A stretch of 64,000 nt of DNA, taken from NCBI RefSeq assembly GCF_020181035.1, contig NZ_JAIQYY010000002.1, positions 403,219 to 467,218 on the forward strand. The letters are read 5' to 3'. The DNA comes from Streptomyces sp. CoH27 (GTDB lineage: Bacteria > Actinomycetota > Actinomycetes > Streptomycetales > Streptomycetaceae). Positions 35,998-44,046 of this stretch are shown in pieces. Each line of letters opens with the position of its first letter. Positions within the stretch are counted from its first letter, which is position 1. The position numbers and the translations under genes are program-made. The notes beneath the pieces are model-generated. The model searched no databases and was not told the origin of the DNA. It saw only the letters and a list, made by a program, of their open reading frames with translations.

Positions 35998-36612
35998 TCA
36001 GCCTCGCGTGATCCTCCGCTGCGCGGCTTCGGTCAGTGTGGTCGCCGTGTGTACCGCGCTGGCGACGGCGTCGTCGGGGCCGAGGCCGCACAGGTCGGTG
36101 AGGGAGAAGAGGGCTTCCGCGCTGACGACCACGGCGAGGTCCCGCTTGAGCTGGGCGAGGGCTTGCGGATCCGTCACCCCCAGCGTGTCCTCCAGGGGGA
36201 GGAGCGCGAGGTCGATCAGCCCGAACCGGATACCCGGCCTGGCGGTCGCCGCCTCGGGGCGGGTGACGGTGGCCGCGATCATGGCGCGCACCGCTCCCTG
36301 CCGCAGCAGTACGCCGCGCAACAGGAATTCACAGGCGAAGGCGACCCGTTCGACGGGATCGGTGGAGTCCGCGACCGGCGCGAGCGCCTCGACGGGGGGC
36401 GGCCAGGCGCCGGCCAGGGCCTCGCTGATCAGCGAGGGGAGGTCGGGGAAGTAGCGGTAGGCGGTGGCCTCGGAAACCAGGGCAGCGCGCGCGATCGCGG
36501 GCATGGTCACCTCGTCTCCCGTGCCGATGAGTTCACGGGCGGCTTCGACGATCGCCGTACGCGTGCGCTTCTTCTGATTGCTGCGGCCGGTGTCCGTCTG
36601 CGTCGTCGCCAC
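35998..36612 (-). CDS. TetR-family transcriptional regulator
   Basis: This 204-residue regulator has an N-terminal helix-turn-helix domain (residues about 15-62): RTAIVEAARELI, then VTMPAIARAALVSEATAYRYFPDLPSLI-type recognition helix, seen here as SEATAYRYF. The ligand-binding helical domain occupies the rest (VERVAFACEFLLRGVLLR, RDLAVVVSAEALFSL). The start is GTG at 36610-36612 with AAAGGGGA eight bases upstream. It is transcribed away from the cupin-hydrolase-MFS genes, and the 137-base gap holds inverted repeats. It most likely represses those genes and itself until a small molecule binds. Confidence 0.9.
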   Translation of the reverse strand: MATTQTDTGRSNQKKRTRTAIVEAARELIGTGDEVTMPAIARAALVSEATAYRYFPDLPSLISEALAGAWPPPVEALAPVADSTDPVERVAFACEFLLRGVLLRQGAVRAMIAATVTRPEAATARPGIRFGLIDLALLPLEDTLGVTDPQALAQLKRDLAVVVSAEALFSLTDLCGLGPDDAVASAVHTATTLTEAAQRRITRG

Positions 36613-36663
36613 CGGTGAGTCCCCTTTCGTGTCCGTCCATCCGCCGTCACCTTATCACTGGCT

Positions 36664-36680
36664 ACTCTCGTCGTGAGAGT
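36664..36680. promoter_or_regulatory. Putative TetR operator 1
   Basis: An inverted repeat ACTCTC - GTCGT - GAGAGT lies 52-68 bases upstream of the tetR start. The same GTGAGAG/CTCTCAC sequence recurs in the second site at 36712-36743, which supports both as binding sites for the divergent TetR regulator. Confidence 0.6.
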
Positions 36681-36684
36681 CCAC

Positions 36685-36713
36685 TTGCATAACGATACAT
36701 CACCCTCTAATCT
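36685..36713 (+). promoter_or_regulatory. Putative promoter of the cupin-hydrolase-MFS operon
   Basis: TTGCAT (36685-36690) and TAATCT (36708-36713) are separated by 17 bases. They resemble -35 and -10 boxes. They sit between the two inverted repeats, so a repressor bound to either would block transcription. Confidence 0.45.
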
Positions 36714-36743
36714 CCTTCGTGAGAGCCGACTCTCACGAAGGAG
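36712..36743 (+). promoter_or_regulatory. Putative TetR operator 2 overlapping the ribosome-binding site
   Basis: Perfect 14-bp arms (CTCCTTCGTGAGAG / CTCTCACGAAGGAG) flank a 4-base loop. The right arm contains AAGGAG, the ribosome-binding site of the cupin gene (start 36750). As DNA it looks like a TetR operator; as RNA it would form a hairpin that hides the ribosome-binding site. Confidence 0.65.
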
Positions 36744-36749
36744 ATGGCG

Positions 36750-37208
36750 ATGACCAAGGTTTCCGTGGTCGGCCCGGACGACGGCGAGACGATCCGTCTG
36801 GGGCCGGCACAGATCCGCATTCTTGAGGACGGCAGCACCACCGGGCACCGTCTCGGCATCGGTGAGATCACCCTCGCCCCGCACACCGAAGGCCCCCCGC
36901 AGCACCGCCACGCCCAGCACGACGAGGGCTTCTACGTGGTCTCCGGCACCGTGCACTTCACCGTCGGGGAGACGACCCACGTCGCGCCGGCCGGCACCCT
37001 CGCGATGATCCCGCCCGGTGCCCCGCACACCTTCGCCAACCTCGGCGACGAGCCGGCGGTGATGCTCAACACCTTCACGCCCGACCTGTATGTGCAGTAC
37101 TTCCGCGACCTGCGGGACATGATCGCCGCCGGCCGGGAGCTGACCCCGCAGGCGACCGTCCAGGTGATGAGCCGGTACGCCACCGTGCCGGCGACCGACT
37201 ACGCGTGA
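36750..37208 (+). CDS. Cupin-domain protein
   Basis: This 152-residue single-domain cupin has metal-binding motif 1 at GPPQHRHAQHDEGFYVVSG (two His, Glu) and motif 2 at PPGAPHTFANLG (His). It would bind a divalent metal and may be a small dioxygenase, isomerase or sensor of an aromatic or quinone-like compound. ATG 36744 abuts AAGGAG directly, while ATG 36750 is six bases from it, so the latter is the better start. It is first in a three-gene unit with an alpha/beta hydrolase and an MFS exporter under a divergent TetR. The substrate is unknown. Confidence 0.85.
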   Translation: MTKVSVVGPDDGETIRLGPAQIRILEDGSTTGHRLGIGEITLAPHTEGPPQHRHAQHDEGFYVVSGTVHFTVGETTHVAPAGTLAMIPPGAPHTFANLGDEPAVMLNTFTPDLYVQYFRDLRDMIAAGRELTPQATVQVMSRYATVPATDYA

Positions 37209-37257
37209 CGGCCCGCGTCGAGAACCCCCGCCGCCAGCAATCGACTTGGAGACTTCC

Positions 37258-38076
37258 ATGACCGGCACCACCCGCACGTTCACCCTCACCCTCGACTCCG
37301 GCGACGTCGACCTGAGCTTCACCGTCGACGAGCGGGGCAGCGGTCACCCCTTCCTGCTCCTGCACGGCGGCGGCGGTCCGCAGACCGTCACGGGATTCGC
37401 CGCGCTCCTCGCCGAACAGCGGCCGGCCCGGGTCGTCACCCCGGTCCACCCCGGCTTCGGTGGCACCGCCCGGCCCGACTGGCTCACCGACGTGCCCACC
37501 CTCGCCCAGGTCTACGTACGACTGCTGGACGAACTCGACCTGGAGGACGTCACCGTCGTCGGCAACTCCATAGGCGGCTGGATCGCCGCCGAGATCGCCC
37601 TGCTCGGCAGTGACCGGATCAGCGGCGTCGTCCTCGTCAACGCCGCCGGCCTCCAGGTCCCAGGCCACCCGGTCGCCGACCCCTTCACCCTGACGCCCGC
37701 CGAACTGTCCGCTCTCTCCTTCCACGACGTCGAGAGGTTCCGCATCGACCCCAGCACATTCTCCGACGCGCAGCGCGCCGTCGCGGCCACCAACCGGGCT
37801 GCGCTGCAGGTCTATTCGGGCCCGCACGCCATGGCCGACCCCGCCCTGCGCGAGCGCCTGGCCAAGGTCACGTGCCCCGTCCTCGTCGCGTGGGGCGAGA
37901 GCGACCAGGTCGTCGACACCGAGTACGGACGTGCGTACGCCGCCGCCATCCCCGGCGCCGGGTTCGCACTCCTCCCCCGCACCGGTCACATGCCCCAGAT
38001 CGAGACCCCGGAGCAACTTCTTCTCTCCGTCTGGGACTTCGCCGCCGCCCACACCACCCATCGGCCCACCGACTGA
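37258..38076 (+). CDS. Alpha/beta hydrolase of the TetR-controlled operon
   Basis: This 272-residue soluble hydrolase has oxyanion motif LLLHGGGGP (residues about 35-43), nucleophile elbow VVGNSIGGW with Ser near residue 105, an Asp in VAWGESDQVV and the catalytic His in RTGHMPQIE. The HGGGGP loop resembles meta-cleavage-product hydrolases and epoxide-hydrolase-like members. The start is ATG at 37258 with TTGGAG seven bases upstream. It follows the cupin by 49 bases and precedes the MFS gene by 14 bases. It may modify the compound the pump exports. Confidence 0.88.
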   Translation: MTGTTRTFTLTLDSGDVDLSFTVDERGSGHPFLLLHGGGGPQTVTGFAALLAEQRPARVVTPVHPGFGGTARPDWLTDVPTLAQVYVRLLDELDLEDVTVVGNSIGGWIAAEIALLGSDRISGVVLVNAAGLQVPGHPVADPFTLTPAELSALSFHDVERFRIDPSTFSDAQRAVAATNRAALQVYSGPHAMADPALRERLAKVTCPVLVAWGESDQVVDTEYGRAYAAAIPGAGFALLPRTGHMPQIETPEQLLLSVWDFAAAHTTHRPTD

Positions 38077-38090
38077 ACACGGGAGCCCAC

Positions 38091-39569
38091 GTGCCCGATC
38101 CCGTACCGGGGCGGCGCGCCCCCGTCCTGGCCGTCTGCTGCCTGAGCGTGCTGCTGGTCAGCCTCGACGTCACCATCCTCAACGTCGCGCTCCCCTCGAT
38201 GCAGCGGTCCCTGAACTCGTCCGTCTCCGGCCTGCAGTGGACGCTCGACGCGTACACCATCGCCCTGGCCTCGCTGCTGACCCTGGCCGGTGCCACCGCC
38301 GACCGCGTCGGGCGGCGGCGCGTCTTCCAGCTCGGTCTCGTGCTGTTCACCGGTGGATCGGCCCTGTGCAGTCTGGCGCCCACGACGGGCTGGCTCGTCG
38401 TCTTCCGTATGGTGCAGGCGGTGGGCGGCAGCATGCTCACCCCCGTCGCCATGGCCATCCTCGTCAACACCTTCACCGCACCACGGGAGCGCGCACGGGC
38501 CATCGGCGTCTGGGGCTCAGTGGTCGGCCTGAGCATGGCGGCCGGGCCGGTTCTGGGTGGCGTACTGGTGGAGTCGGCCGGATGGCGGTCGGTGTTCTGG
38601 CTGAACGTACCGATCGGGCTGGCCGCGCTGACGCTCGCCGCACGGTTCGTCCCGGAGTCCCGCGCGCCGGCGGCCCGACGCGCCGACCCCGTGGGCCAGC
38701 TGCTGGTGATCGCCCTGCTCGGCACGCTGACGTACGCCATCATCGAAGCGCCCGGTGAGGGCTGGACCGCGCCGCCGATCCTGGCCTGCCTGATCGTGGC
38801 AGCGGGCACGCTCGCCGCCTTCGTACCGTACGAGAACCGGCGCGCCGAACCGCTGATCGAGCCAAGGCTCTTCCGCAGCGCACCTTTCAGTGGGGCCACC
38901 GCGACAGCGGTCCTCGCCTTCGGCTCGCTCGGCGGCTTCCTGTTCGCCAACGCCCTCTATCTGCAACGGGTGGTGGGACTGAGTGCCCTGGGCGCCGGGC
39001 TGCACCTGCTGCCGATGGCGGTCCTGTCCCTGGTGTGCCCGCCGCTGTCCGGCCGGATCGTGGAGAGCCGCGGTCCGCGGATCGCCCTGTTGCTCGCGGG
39101 GGCCGGCATCGCCGCCAGCGGTGTACTGGCCGTCGCCGCCACCCGCTCCGCCCACCCCTCGGACATCCTGCTGGACGTGGCGTACGCGCTGTTCGGTCTC
39201 GGCTTCGGCTTCGTCAACGCCCCGATCACCTACACGGCGGTGTCCGGCATGCCGCGCGCCCAGGCCGGGGTCGCCGCCGCGGTCGCGGCCACGAGCCGTC
39301 AGGTCGGCTCCTCGCTCGGCATCGCGGTGATCGGCTCCGCCGTCGCCTCCGGGGCGCGACCTGCGGCCTGGTGGATCATCACCGGGTGCGGAGCGGCCAT
39401 CCTGGCACTGGGCACCATCACCACCGGCCGCTGGGCCACCACCACCGCCGAACGCGTCGCCGCCCAACTCAAACCCAGCCCGCCGCGCGCCACGGCGGAG
39501 ATGGGCGCCGCTGCGGTGGTGAGGGCGTGCGCGTTCGACACGTTGAACCGGAAGGATTCTTCGAAGTAG
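38091..39569 (+). CDS. MFS exporter (DHA2, 14-helix type) with hybrid C-terminus
   Basis: This 492-residue drug/proton antiporter-like protein has about 14 membrane helices. Its DHA2 signs are LVSLDVTILNVALPSMQ (motif D1 region), QWTLDAYTIALASLLTLAG and GATADRVGRRRVFQLG (motif A). GPVLGGVLVESAGWRSVFWLNVPIG is represented by the motif C run GPVLGGVLVESAGWRSVFW. The start is GTG at 38091 (GGGAG seven bases upstream). The authentic sequence ends around residue 470. The last 22 residues (MGAAAVVRACAFDTL...) are read antisense through the SDR scar at 39505-39876, so the original stop was lost. The core should remain functional. Confidence 0.88.
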   Translation: MPDPVPGRRAPVLAVCCLSVLLVSLDVTILNVALPSMQRSLNSSVSGLQWTLDAYTIALASLLTLAGATADRVGRRRVFQLGLVLFTGGSALCSLAPTTGWLVVFRMVQAVGGSMLTPVAMAILVNTFTAPRERARAIGVWGSVVGLSMAAGPVLGGVLVESAGWRSVFWLNVPIGLAALTLAARFVPESRAPAARRADPVGQLLVIALLGTLTYAIIEAPGEGWTAPPILACLIVAAGTLAAFVPYENRRAEPLIEPRLFRSAPFSGATATAVLAFGSLGGFLFANALYLQRVVGLSALGAGLHLLPMAVLSLVCPPLSGRIVESRGPRIALLLAGAGIAASGVLAVAATRSAHPSDILLDVAYALFGLGFGFVNAPITYTAVSGMPRAQAGVAAAVAATSRQVGSSLGIAVIGSAVASGARPAAWWIITGCGAAILALGTITTGRWATTTAERVAAQLKPSPPRATAEMGAAAVVRACAFDTLNRKDSSK

Positions 39570-39876
39570 TCGGGTGATTGGTCTCCAGCAGCGGGCGCGG
39601 GTTGGTGCCACCGACATTGTTGACGACGACGTCGAGCCGTCCGAAGGTCTTCACGGCGGCATCCGCCAGGGCTGCGGCAGCCTCCGGGGCGCTGAGGTCG
39701 GCAGGCACGATGCGGGCCCTGCGTCCGGTCTCCTCGATCTTCGCGGCCACCTCGGCCAGATCGGCCTCTGTGCGAGAGGTGATCACGACGTCGGCACCCG
39801 CTTCGGCGAGCGCCACCGCCGCCGCAGCGCCAATGCCCCGTCCAGCTCCGGTGATGATGGCCACCTTGTCTTGGAC
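39505..39876 (-). pseudogene. Short-chain dehydrogenase/reductase N-terminal fragment
   Basis: About 120 codons of an SDR remain: KVAIITGAGRGIGAAAAVA (the NAD(P)-binding TGxxxGIG), DVVITSRTEADLAEVA, then DVVVNNVGGTNPRPLLET (NNxG). After LLET a 1- or 2-base frameshift (about 39575-39582) moves the continuation YFEESFRFNVSNAHALT into another frame, and homology stops near 39505, where the MFS gene sequence begins. The catalytic Ser-Tyr-Lys region is lost, as is the start codon. Confidence 0.8.
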
Positions 39877-40014
39877 GCCGAGAAGAAAGAGCCCCTCTAC
39901 GAAGCCCTGGGCATCACGATCACCTACGACAACGCAACGAGGACCGCGACCGTCAGGTCGAGGCCCTCGATTCCGTATCGTTACAAGGTAAGGAGTGTCC
40001 GAGGGGTGAGTTGA
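39868..40014 (+). pseudogene. Serine recombinase C-terminal scar
   Basis: The frame reads DAEKKEPLYEALGITITYDN then ATRTATVRSRPS and ends at TGA 40012-40014. This resembles the extreme C-terminus of large serine recombinases (KxxLYxxLGxxxTYxxxTRxVxV). It abuts the 5' break of the SDR fragment exactly. It is a different recombinase from the one ending at 57973. Confidence 0.55.
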
Positions 40015-40287
40015 CGGCTGACGATACGGTCGTGGTGGCGCAGGGGAAGCTCTACCGCTGAGACTGTCGCCGTACGCCAAGGTTTGGCTCGGCCGCGTCG
40101 TCCACCGTGGCGGTTCGCTTCTCATCCCTCTCAGGACGGAGGCATTCCGCGTACGTCGCTCCTCACATGGGCCTTGGGCTCCCGCTGGACGCGTCCTTGC
40201 AGACCTTCGAGCTCCGTGATCCGCGTGCACACGCCGAGGGATCGGACTCGTGCGCCCTCGCATCCGTGGGAAAGGAAACGGGAAACA
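40015..40287. other. Unassigned spacer between scars
   Basis: About 270 bases lie between the recombinase tail and the methyltransferase fragment. Both strands have only short open frames with no recognisable motif. It is probably further junk DNA from the same rearrangements. Confidence 0.4.
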
Positions 40288-40450
40288 GCATCGTTCACCT
40301 TGTCCGTCCACGCCCTGCCGGACCGCGCGTACGCGGTCGTCACCTGCCGCCTGGTCTATCGGTGGATGGACGACAAGCCGGCCTTCCTCGACCGCGTCCG
40401 AAAGGTCCTGGCACCCGGCGGGACCTTCTGGGTCGTCACCGAACTCGCCG
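40288..40450 (+). pseudogene. SAM-dependent methyltransferase fragment
   Basis: About 54 codons read HALPDRAYAVVTCRLVYRWM, then DKPAFLDRVRKVLAPGG, TFWVVTELAG. This is the motif II-III part (post-SAM-loop Asp strand and LAPGG turn) of a class I methyltransferase. Both ends break off: the 5' end into unassigned DNA and the 3' end into the phospholipase C fragment on the other strand. The gene near 47951 is a different methyltransferase. Confidence 0.65.
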
Positions 40451-41240
40451 GTCGCCGCGAGCGGGTCGCCGGGTTCGGCGTCCTGGTACTGCTGGAAGAA
40501 CTCCAGTGGGTTGCAGCCGTAGTCGTCCTCCTCCTGGTAGACGTGCCAGGACACGCCCGCCTCGGTGAGCCGCTCGGGGTAGGCGGTCCAGCGGCACGGC
40601 TCGGGGATGACGTTGCTGATGACCGGCCCGCCGGCAAGGCCGTTCGGGTCGATGATGCCGGTCCAGTGGTAGAGCCGGTTGGGCCAGGTGGGGCCGAGCA
40701 GCGAGCAGTGGTAGGCGTCGCAAAGGGTGAAGGACTCGGCGAGCGCGAATTGCAAGGGGATGTCGGCGCGCTCGTAGTAGCCCATGGTGAACGGGCCATT
40801 GGCCTCGCCGTCCGCCTTGCGGTGCGCCGACACCCAGTTGTCCGTCCGGCCGTTGTTCCAGGCCTCCTGCTGCACCGACCAGGCGTGTCTGGTGGACGGG
40901 ATGGCCTGCGAGCTGGTGGTCCTGGTGTCGAGGTGGAACGGCGCAGGTAGCCGTCCGGGTTCTCCGGGTCCGGTTGGTAGAACACCGGTCTGCCGGTCGG
41001 CAGGATGGCCGCGTCCGGGTCGTCGAAACCCCGTACCCCGCGCATGGTGCGGAAATGGTGATCGAGCGATCGTTTCTCCTGCATGAGGATCACGACATGC
41101 TCGATGCCGTGGGGCGATACCGCCCGGTGGGCCGTGTCGGCCATGGCGCGCTGCAGGTTGGGCGGGAGCAAGGACGCGGCGGCGAGCCCACCGACGCCCA
41201 GCGCGGAGCCGAGGAGCCTGCGACGGGACAGCCCAGCCAT
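40450..41240 (-). pseudogene. Phospholipase C (phosphoesterase family) N-terminal fragment with frameshift
   Basis: The gene begins at ATG 41238-41240 with GGAGGGG upstream and a Tat signal (GLSRRRLLGSALGVGGLAA). HVVILMQEKRSLDHHF follows, normally MQENRSFDHYFG, so the metal-site Asn is Lys. At 40940-40946 one C of CCC is missing: YLR is followed by a wrong frame, while PFHLDTRTTSSQ continues in another. That frame runs through WNNGRTDNWVSAH, FTLCDAYHCSLLGPTWPNRL and WHVYQEEDDYGCNPLEFF before breaking near 40450. Only about 260 of some 500-680 residues remain. Confidence 0.85.
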
Positions 41241-41515
41241 GGTCACCCCTCCACGGAAGATCGGGAACGCGCGCCAGCACACACCACTTCGTTTCCCGCG
41301 CACAAGAGGGCGTGCCGCAGCGGCCGTCATCCATGTGCGTCCAGCCGAATTCAGCAGGCGGGGGCGCCTGCGCCTTCCGGGGTCGCGCGTCGGAACAGCG
41401 CGCGGTGGGCCGGAATGCGTGGCCGCCGGAGCGGCTGGGTGGGCCTCGGGCCACCCAGCCCGCGCCCCCTCGGTCTTGCAGCTGGCCGGCCCCCCGAACA
41501 CATCACCGACGAACT
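41241..41515. other. Spacer between phospholipase scar and IS scar
   Basis: About 275 bases with no supported reading frame. The first part should contain the old phospholipase promoter. Confidence 0.4.
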
Positions 41516-41584
41516 GGTGAGGCCCGGTATCTGCTCGACGAAGGTCCGGCGGAAGCACACGGCGTTCCGGCACCGAAACCGCCC
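41516..41584 (-). mobile_element. ISL3-type transposase scar
   Basis: Twenty-three codons read GRFRCRNAVCFRRTFVEQIP then GLT. They match the zinc-finger-like N-terminal motif of ISL3 family transposases (C-x4-C-x-RRTF-x-E-x-xPGLT). The rest of the element is gone. It lies 16 bases from the FHA-ABC transporter stop. Confidence 0.6.
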
Positions 41585-41600
41585 TTCGAAGGTATTGGCG

Positions 41601-43751
41601 TCAGCCGCGGCGCATGACCGGCGGCTCGTGGCGCCGGAGGAGCACCAGTACCACGATGATGCCAACCAGCCCCAAGCCTTCCAGCACCCCTGCATCCAGC
41701 CACCACTGGTGGGCGGTGTGGACCCAGAGCGGGTCGGCGGAGTGGGGGTGCTTGTCGTCCGCGGGTGGACCGATCCGGCTCAGGTTGATGGTGGCCGCCT
41801 GCGCGGCGACCGCCCAGCGGGAGGGGACGAGCCAGGAGAGCTGATTCAGACCCACCTGATTGAAGAGCGGGAAGACCGCACCGCTGAACATCACCTGAAC
41901 GACTGTGGCGAGCACCAGCAGGGGCATCGTCTTCTCGGCAGTGCGCACCAGGGCGGAGATGATCAGGCCGAGCATCATCGAGGTGGTGGAGAGCAGCACT
42001 ACCGCCAGTACCAGCTCGATCTCGGACGGTGTGGTCACCACTCCCACCTGCGGCAGTCGACGGCCGGCCAGTCCGATCGCGACCACCACGAATCCCTGTA
42101 CTGCGGTGATCAGCCCCAGGACCATCACCTTTGACAGGACGTAGGCGGACCGGGCCAGCCCTATGGCGCGTTCCCGCTGGTAGACGACGCGTTCCTGGAC
42201 CAGCTCGCGCACTGAGTTCGCGGTACCGGTCAGACAGGCACCCACTGCCAGCACCAGCAGTACGGGCTGGGCGTCGACGTTGTAGTTCGGAGCGCAGGAC
42301 GCCAGTTTCGCGCAGGTCTGTGTGGCGGCCATGAAGCCGTACTGGGCGGGCACCGTCACGCTGAGCACCCCCATGATCAGCGGCAGCGCGAGCAGCAGAC
42401 CCGCATGGCCTCGGTCTGCTGCGATGACCGACAAGTTGCGACGCATCAGGGTGGTGAACTGGGAGCGCCAGCTCGGCGGACGAACCGATTCTGCACCGGC
42501 GAATTCCCGCAGCCCGCCGCCCGCCTTCGGCCGTTTCCTCTGCTTCCTGTGTTTCTTCAAACCCTCCGCGCCGGGCTTCTCGGGCTGCGTTCCATCGGCG
42601 GGTGGGTCGGTGCGCTGGGCCGCCACCTCCTCCGTGACCGTGGTGTACGTGCGGTAGTGAATCGATGTGTGATAGCGGGCCGTCCAGTCCCGGTCGGGAT
42701 GAAGGTCGAAGGCCTGGAAGACATCCGCCCAGTCGTCGTACCCGAAGAACTCCAACGCGTACTGCGACGGGCCGAAATACGCGGTACGGCCACCAGGGGC
42801 CAGGACCAACAGACGGTCACACAGATGTAGGTTGGCGATGCTGTGCGTGACCACGGCAACGCGGCGGCCACCGTCCGCGAGACCCCGCAGCATCTGCATG
42901 ACCTGCCGGTCCAGACCAGGGTCGAGGCCGGAGGTCGGTTCGTCCAGCAACAGCAGGGCGGGTTTGGTCAGCAGTTCCATGGCGACTGATACACGTTTGC
43001 GTTGACCGCCGGAGAGCGCGGTGATCCGGGTATCCATACGGTGCGAGAGGCCCAGTTCCTCCAGCACCTCCTTGACGCGCTCTTCACGGGTGGCGGCATC
43101 GCTGTCGCGCGGGAAACGCAGTTTGGCTCCGTAACTCAGCGCTTTGCGCACGGTGAGCTGCGGATGAAGGACATCGTCCTGTGGGACGAGGGCCACGCGC
43201 TGGCGGAGTTCCGCGAAGTGCGTATAGAGGTTGAGGCCGTCGTAGAGCACCTCGCCCTCGTCGGCGGGCTGATAGCCGGTCAGTGCCCGCAGCAGAGTGG
43301 ACTTACCGCAACCCGACGGGCCTACGATGCCGACAAGGGCCTTCTCGGGAAGGTCGAGGCTGACCTGGTTGAGCAGGGTCTTCGTCTCGCTGCGCTGGCG
43401 CACCCGGACTGTCAGGTCCCTGGCGATGAAAGAACCTGTGCCCCTGTCGGCGCGCACCAGCCGACCGTCTGCCAGATGGAACCTGGAATGACCGATCGCG
43501 ACAATGTCACTCGGGCCGAGCACGTGCCGGACAACCTGATGACCATTGACATACGTGCCGTTCGAGCTGTTGAGGTCCGTTATTTCAGGCTCACCCTCGA
43601 CCGACTTTCCCAGTACCGCATGGTACTGGGAAACCATGGGGTCCGGCACGACGAGGTCGTTGTCGGGTGCGCGGCCTATTCTGAGGACTTGCTCGGCGTT
43701 CGACAACGTCTTATCTGTCATTCCCTGAGCGCCAGTCCTGTTCAGCGGCAT
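41601..43751 (-). CDS. FHA-domain ABC transporter (ATPase-permease fusion, Rv1747-like)
   Basis: This protein of about 716 residues combines three domains. An FHA phosphothreonine-binding domain is first (about residues 20-95: LRIGRAPDND, VSQYHAVL, NSSNGTYVNG). An ABC ATPase follows (about 110-330: GPSGCGKSTLL, LSGGQRKRVS, LLLLDEPTSGLD, H-loop THSIAN). The C-terminal ABC2 permease has about six helices (residues 470-710). A basic linker (KKHRKQRKRPK) precedes the permease. Mycobacterial Rv1747 has this order and is controlled by Ser/Thr kinase phosphorylation; the single FHA here suggests similar control. The start is uncertain: ATG 43751 or ATG 43721, neither with a good ribosome-binding site. 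It appears intact within the pseudogene-rich zone. Confidence 0.87.
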   Translation of the reverse strand: MPLNRTGAQGMTDKTLSNAEQVLRIGRAPDNDLVVPDPMVSQYHAVLGKSVEGEPEITDLNSSNGTYVNGHQVVRHVLGPSDIVAIGHSRFHLADGRLVRADRGTGSFIARDLTVRVRQRSETKTLLNQVSLDLPEKALVGIVGPSGCGKSTLLRALTGYQPADEGEVLYDGLNLYTHFAELRQRVALVPQDDVLHPQLTVRKALSYGAKLRFPRDSDAATREERVKEVLEELGLSHRMDTRITALSGGQRKRVSVAMELLTKPALLLLDEPTSGLDPGLDRQVMQMLRGLADGGRRVAVVTHSIANLHLCDRLLVLAPGGRTAYFGPSQYALEFFGYDDWADVFQAFDLHPDRDWTARYHTSIHYRTYTTVTEEVAAQRTDPPADGTQPEKPGAEGLKKHRKQRKRPKAGGGLREFAGAESVRPPSWRSQFTTLMRRNLSVIAADRGHAGLLLALPLIMGVLSVTVPAQYGFMAATQTCAKLASCAPNYNVDAQPVLLVLAVGACLTGTANSVRELVQERVVYQRERAIGLARSAYVLSKVMVLGLITAVQGFVVVAIGLAGRRLPQVGVVTTPSEIELVLAVVLLSTTSMMLGLIISALVRTAEKTMPLLVLATVVQVMFSGAVFPLFNQVGLNQLSWLVPSRWAVAAQAATINLSRIGPPADDKHPHSADPLWVHTAHQWWLDAGVLEGLGLVGIIVVLVLLRRHEPPVMRRG

Positions 43752-44046
43752 TTTGAGGCGTGCATGACGCGCGTAGGTCAAACCGCGCCACCGGGGTGCG
43801 TGCCCGCCCCCGGGACCTTCCTGTGCCCGACAGAGTAACCCTTCATCTATCGGGGCAAGTTCACGGTTTGTCTTACCTTTCATCAATCCGGCAATCTTCC
43901 ACTAAAATGGACATGTGCCCGTTCGTTCAGGTGCCCAGTCCGTACCGTCCCCCCGCCATCGACGCATGAGCGTGTGCAGAGCAATCTGGTGGTGGAACCG
44001 GACAGCGGTTGCTGTGCATGGCCGCATCAGGCCATCGGTTACGAGG
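43752..44046. other. Intergenic region upstream of the FHA-ABC gene
   Basis: About 295 bases lie between the transporter start and the trpD remnant. They are locally AT-richer (about 43840-43915), consistent with a promoter for the transporter. No gene or clear palindrome was seen. Confidence 0.35.
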
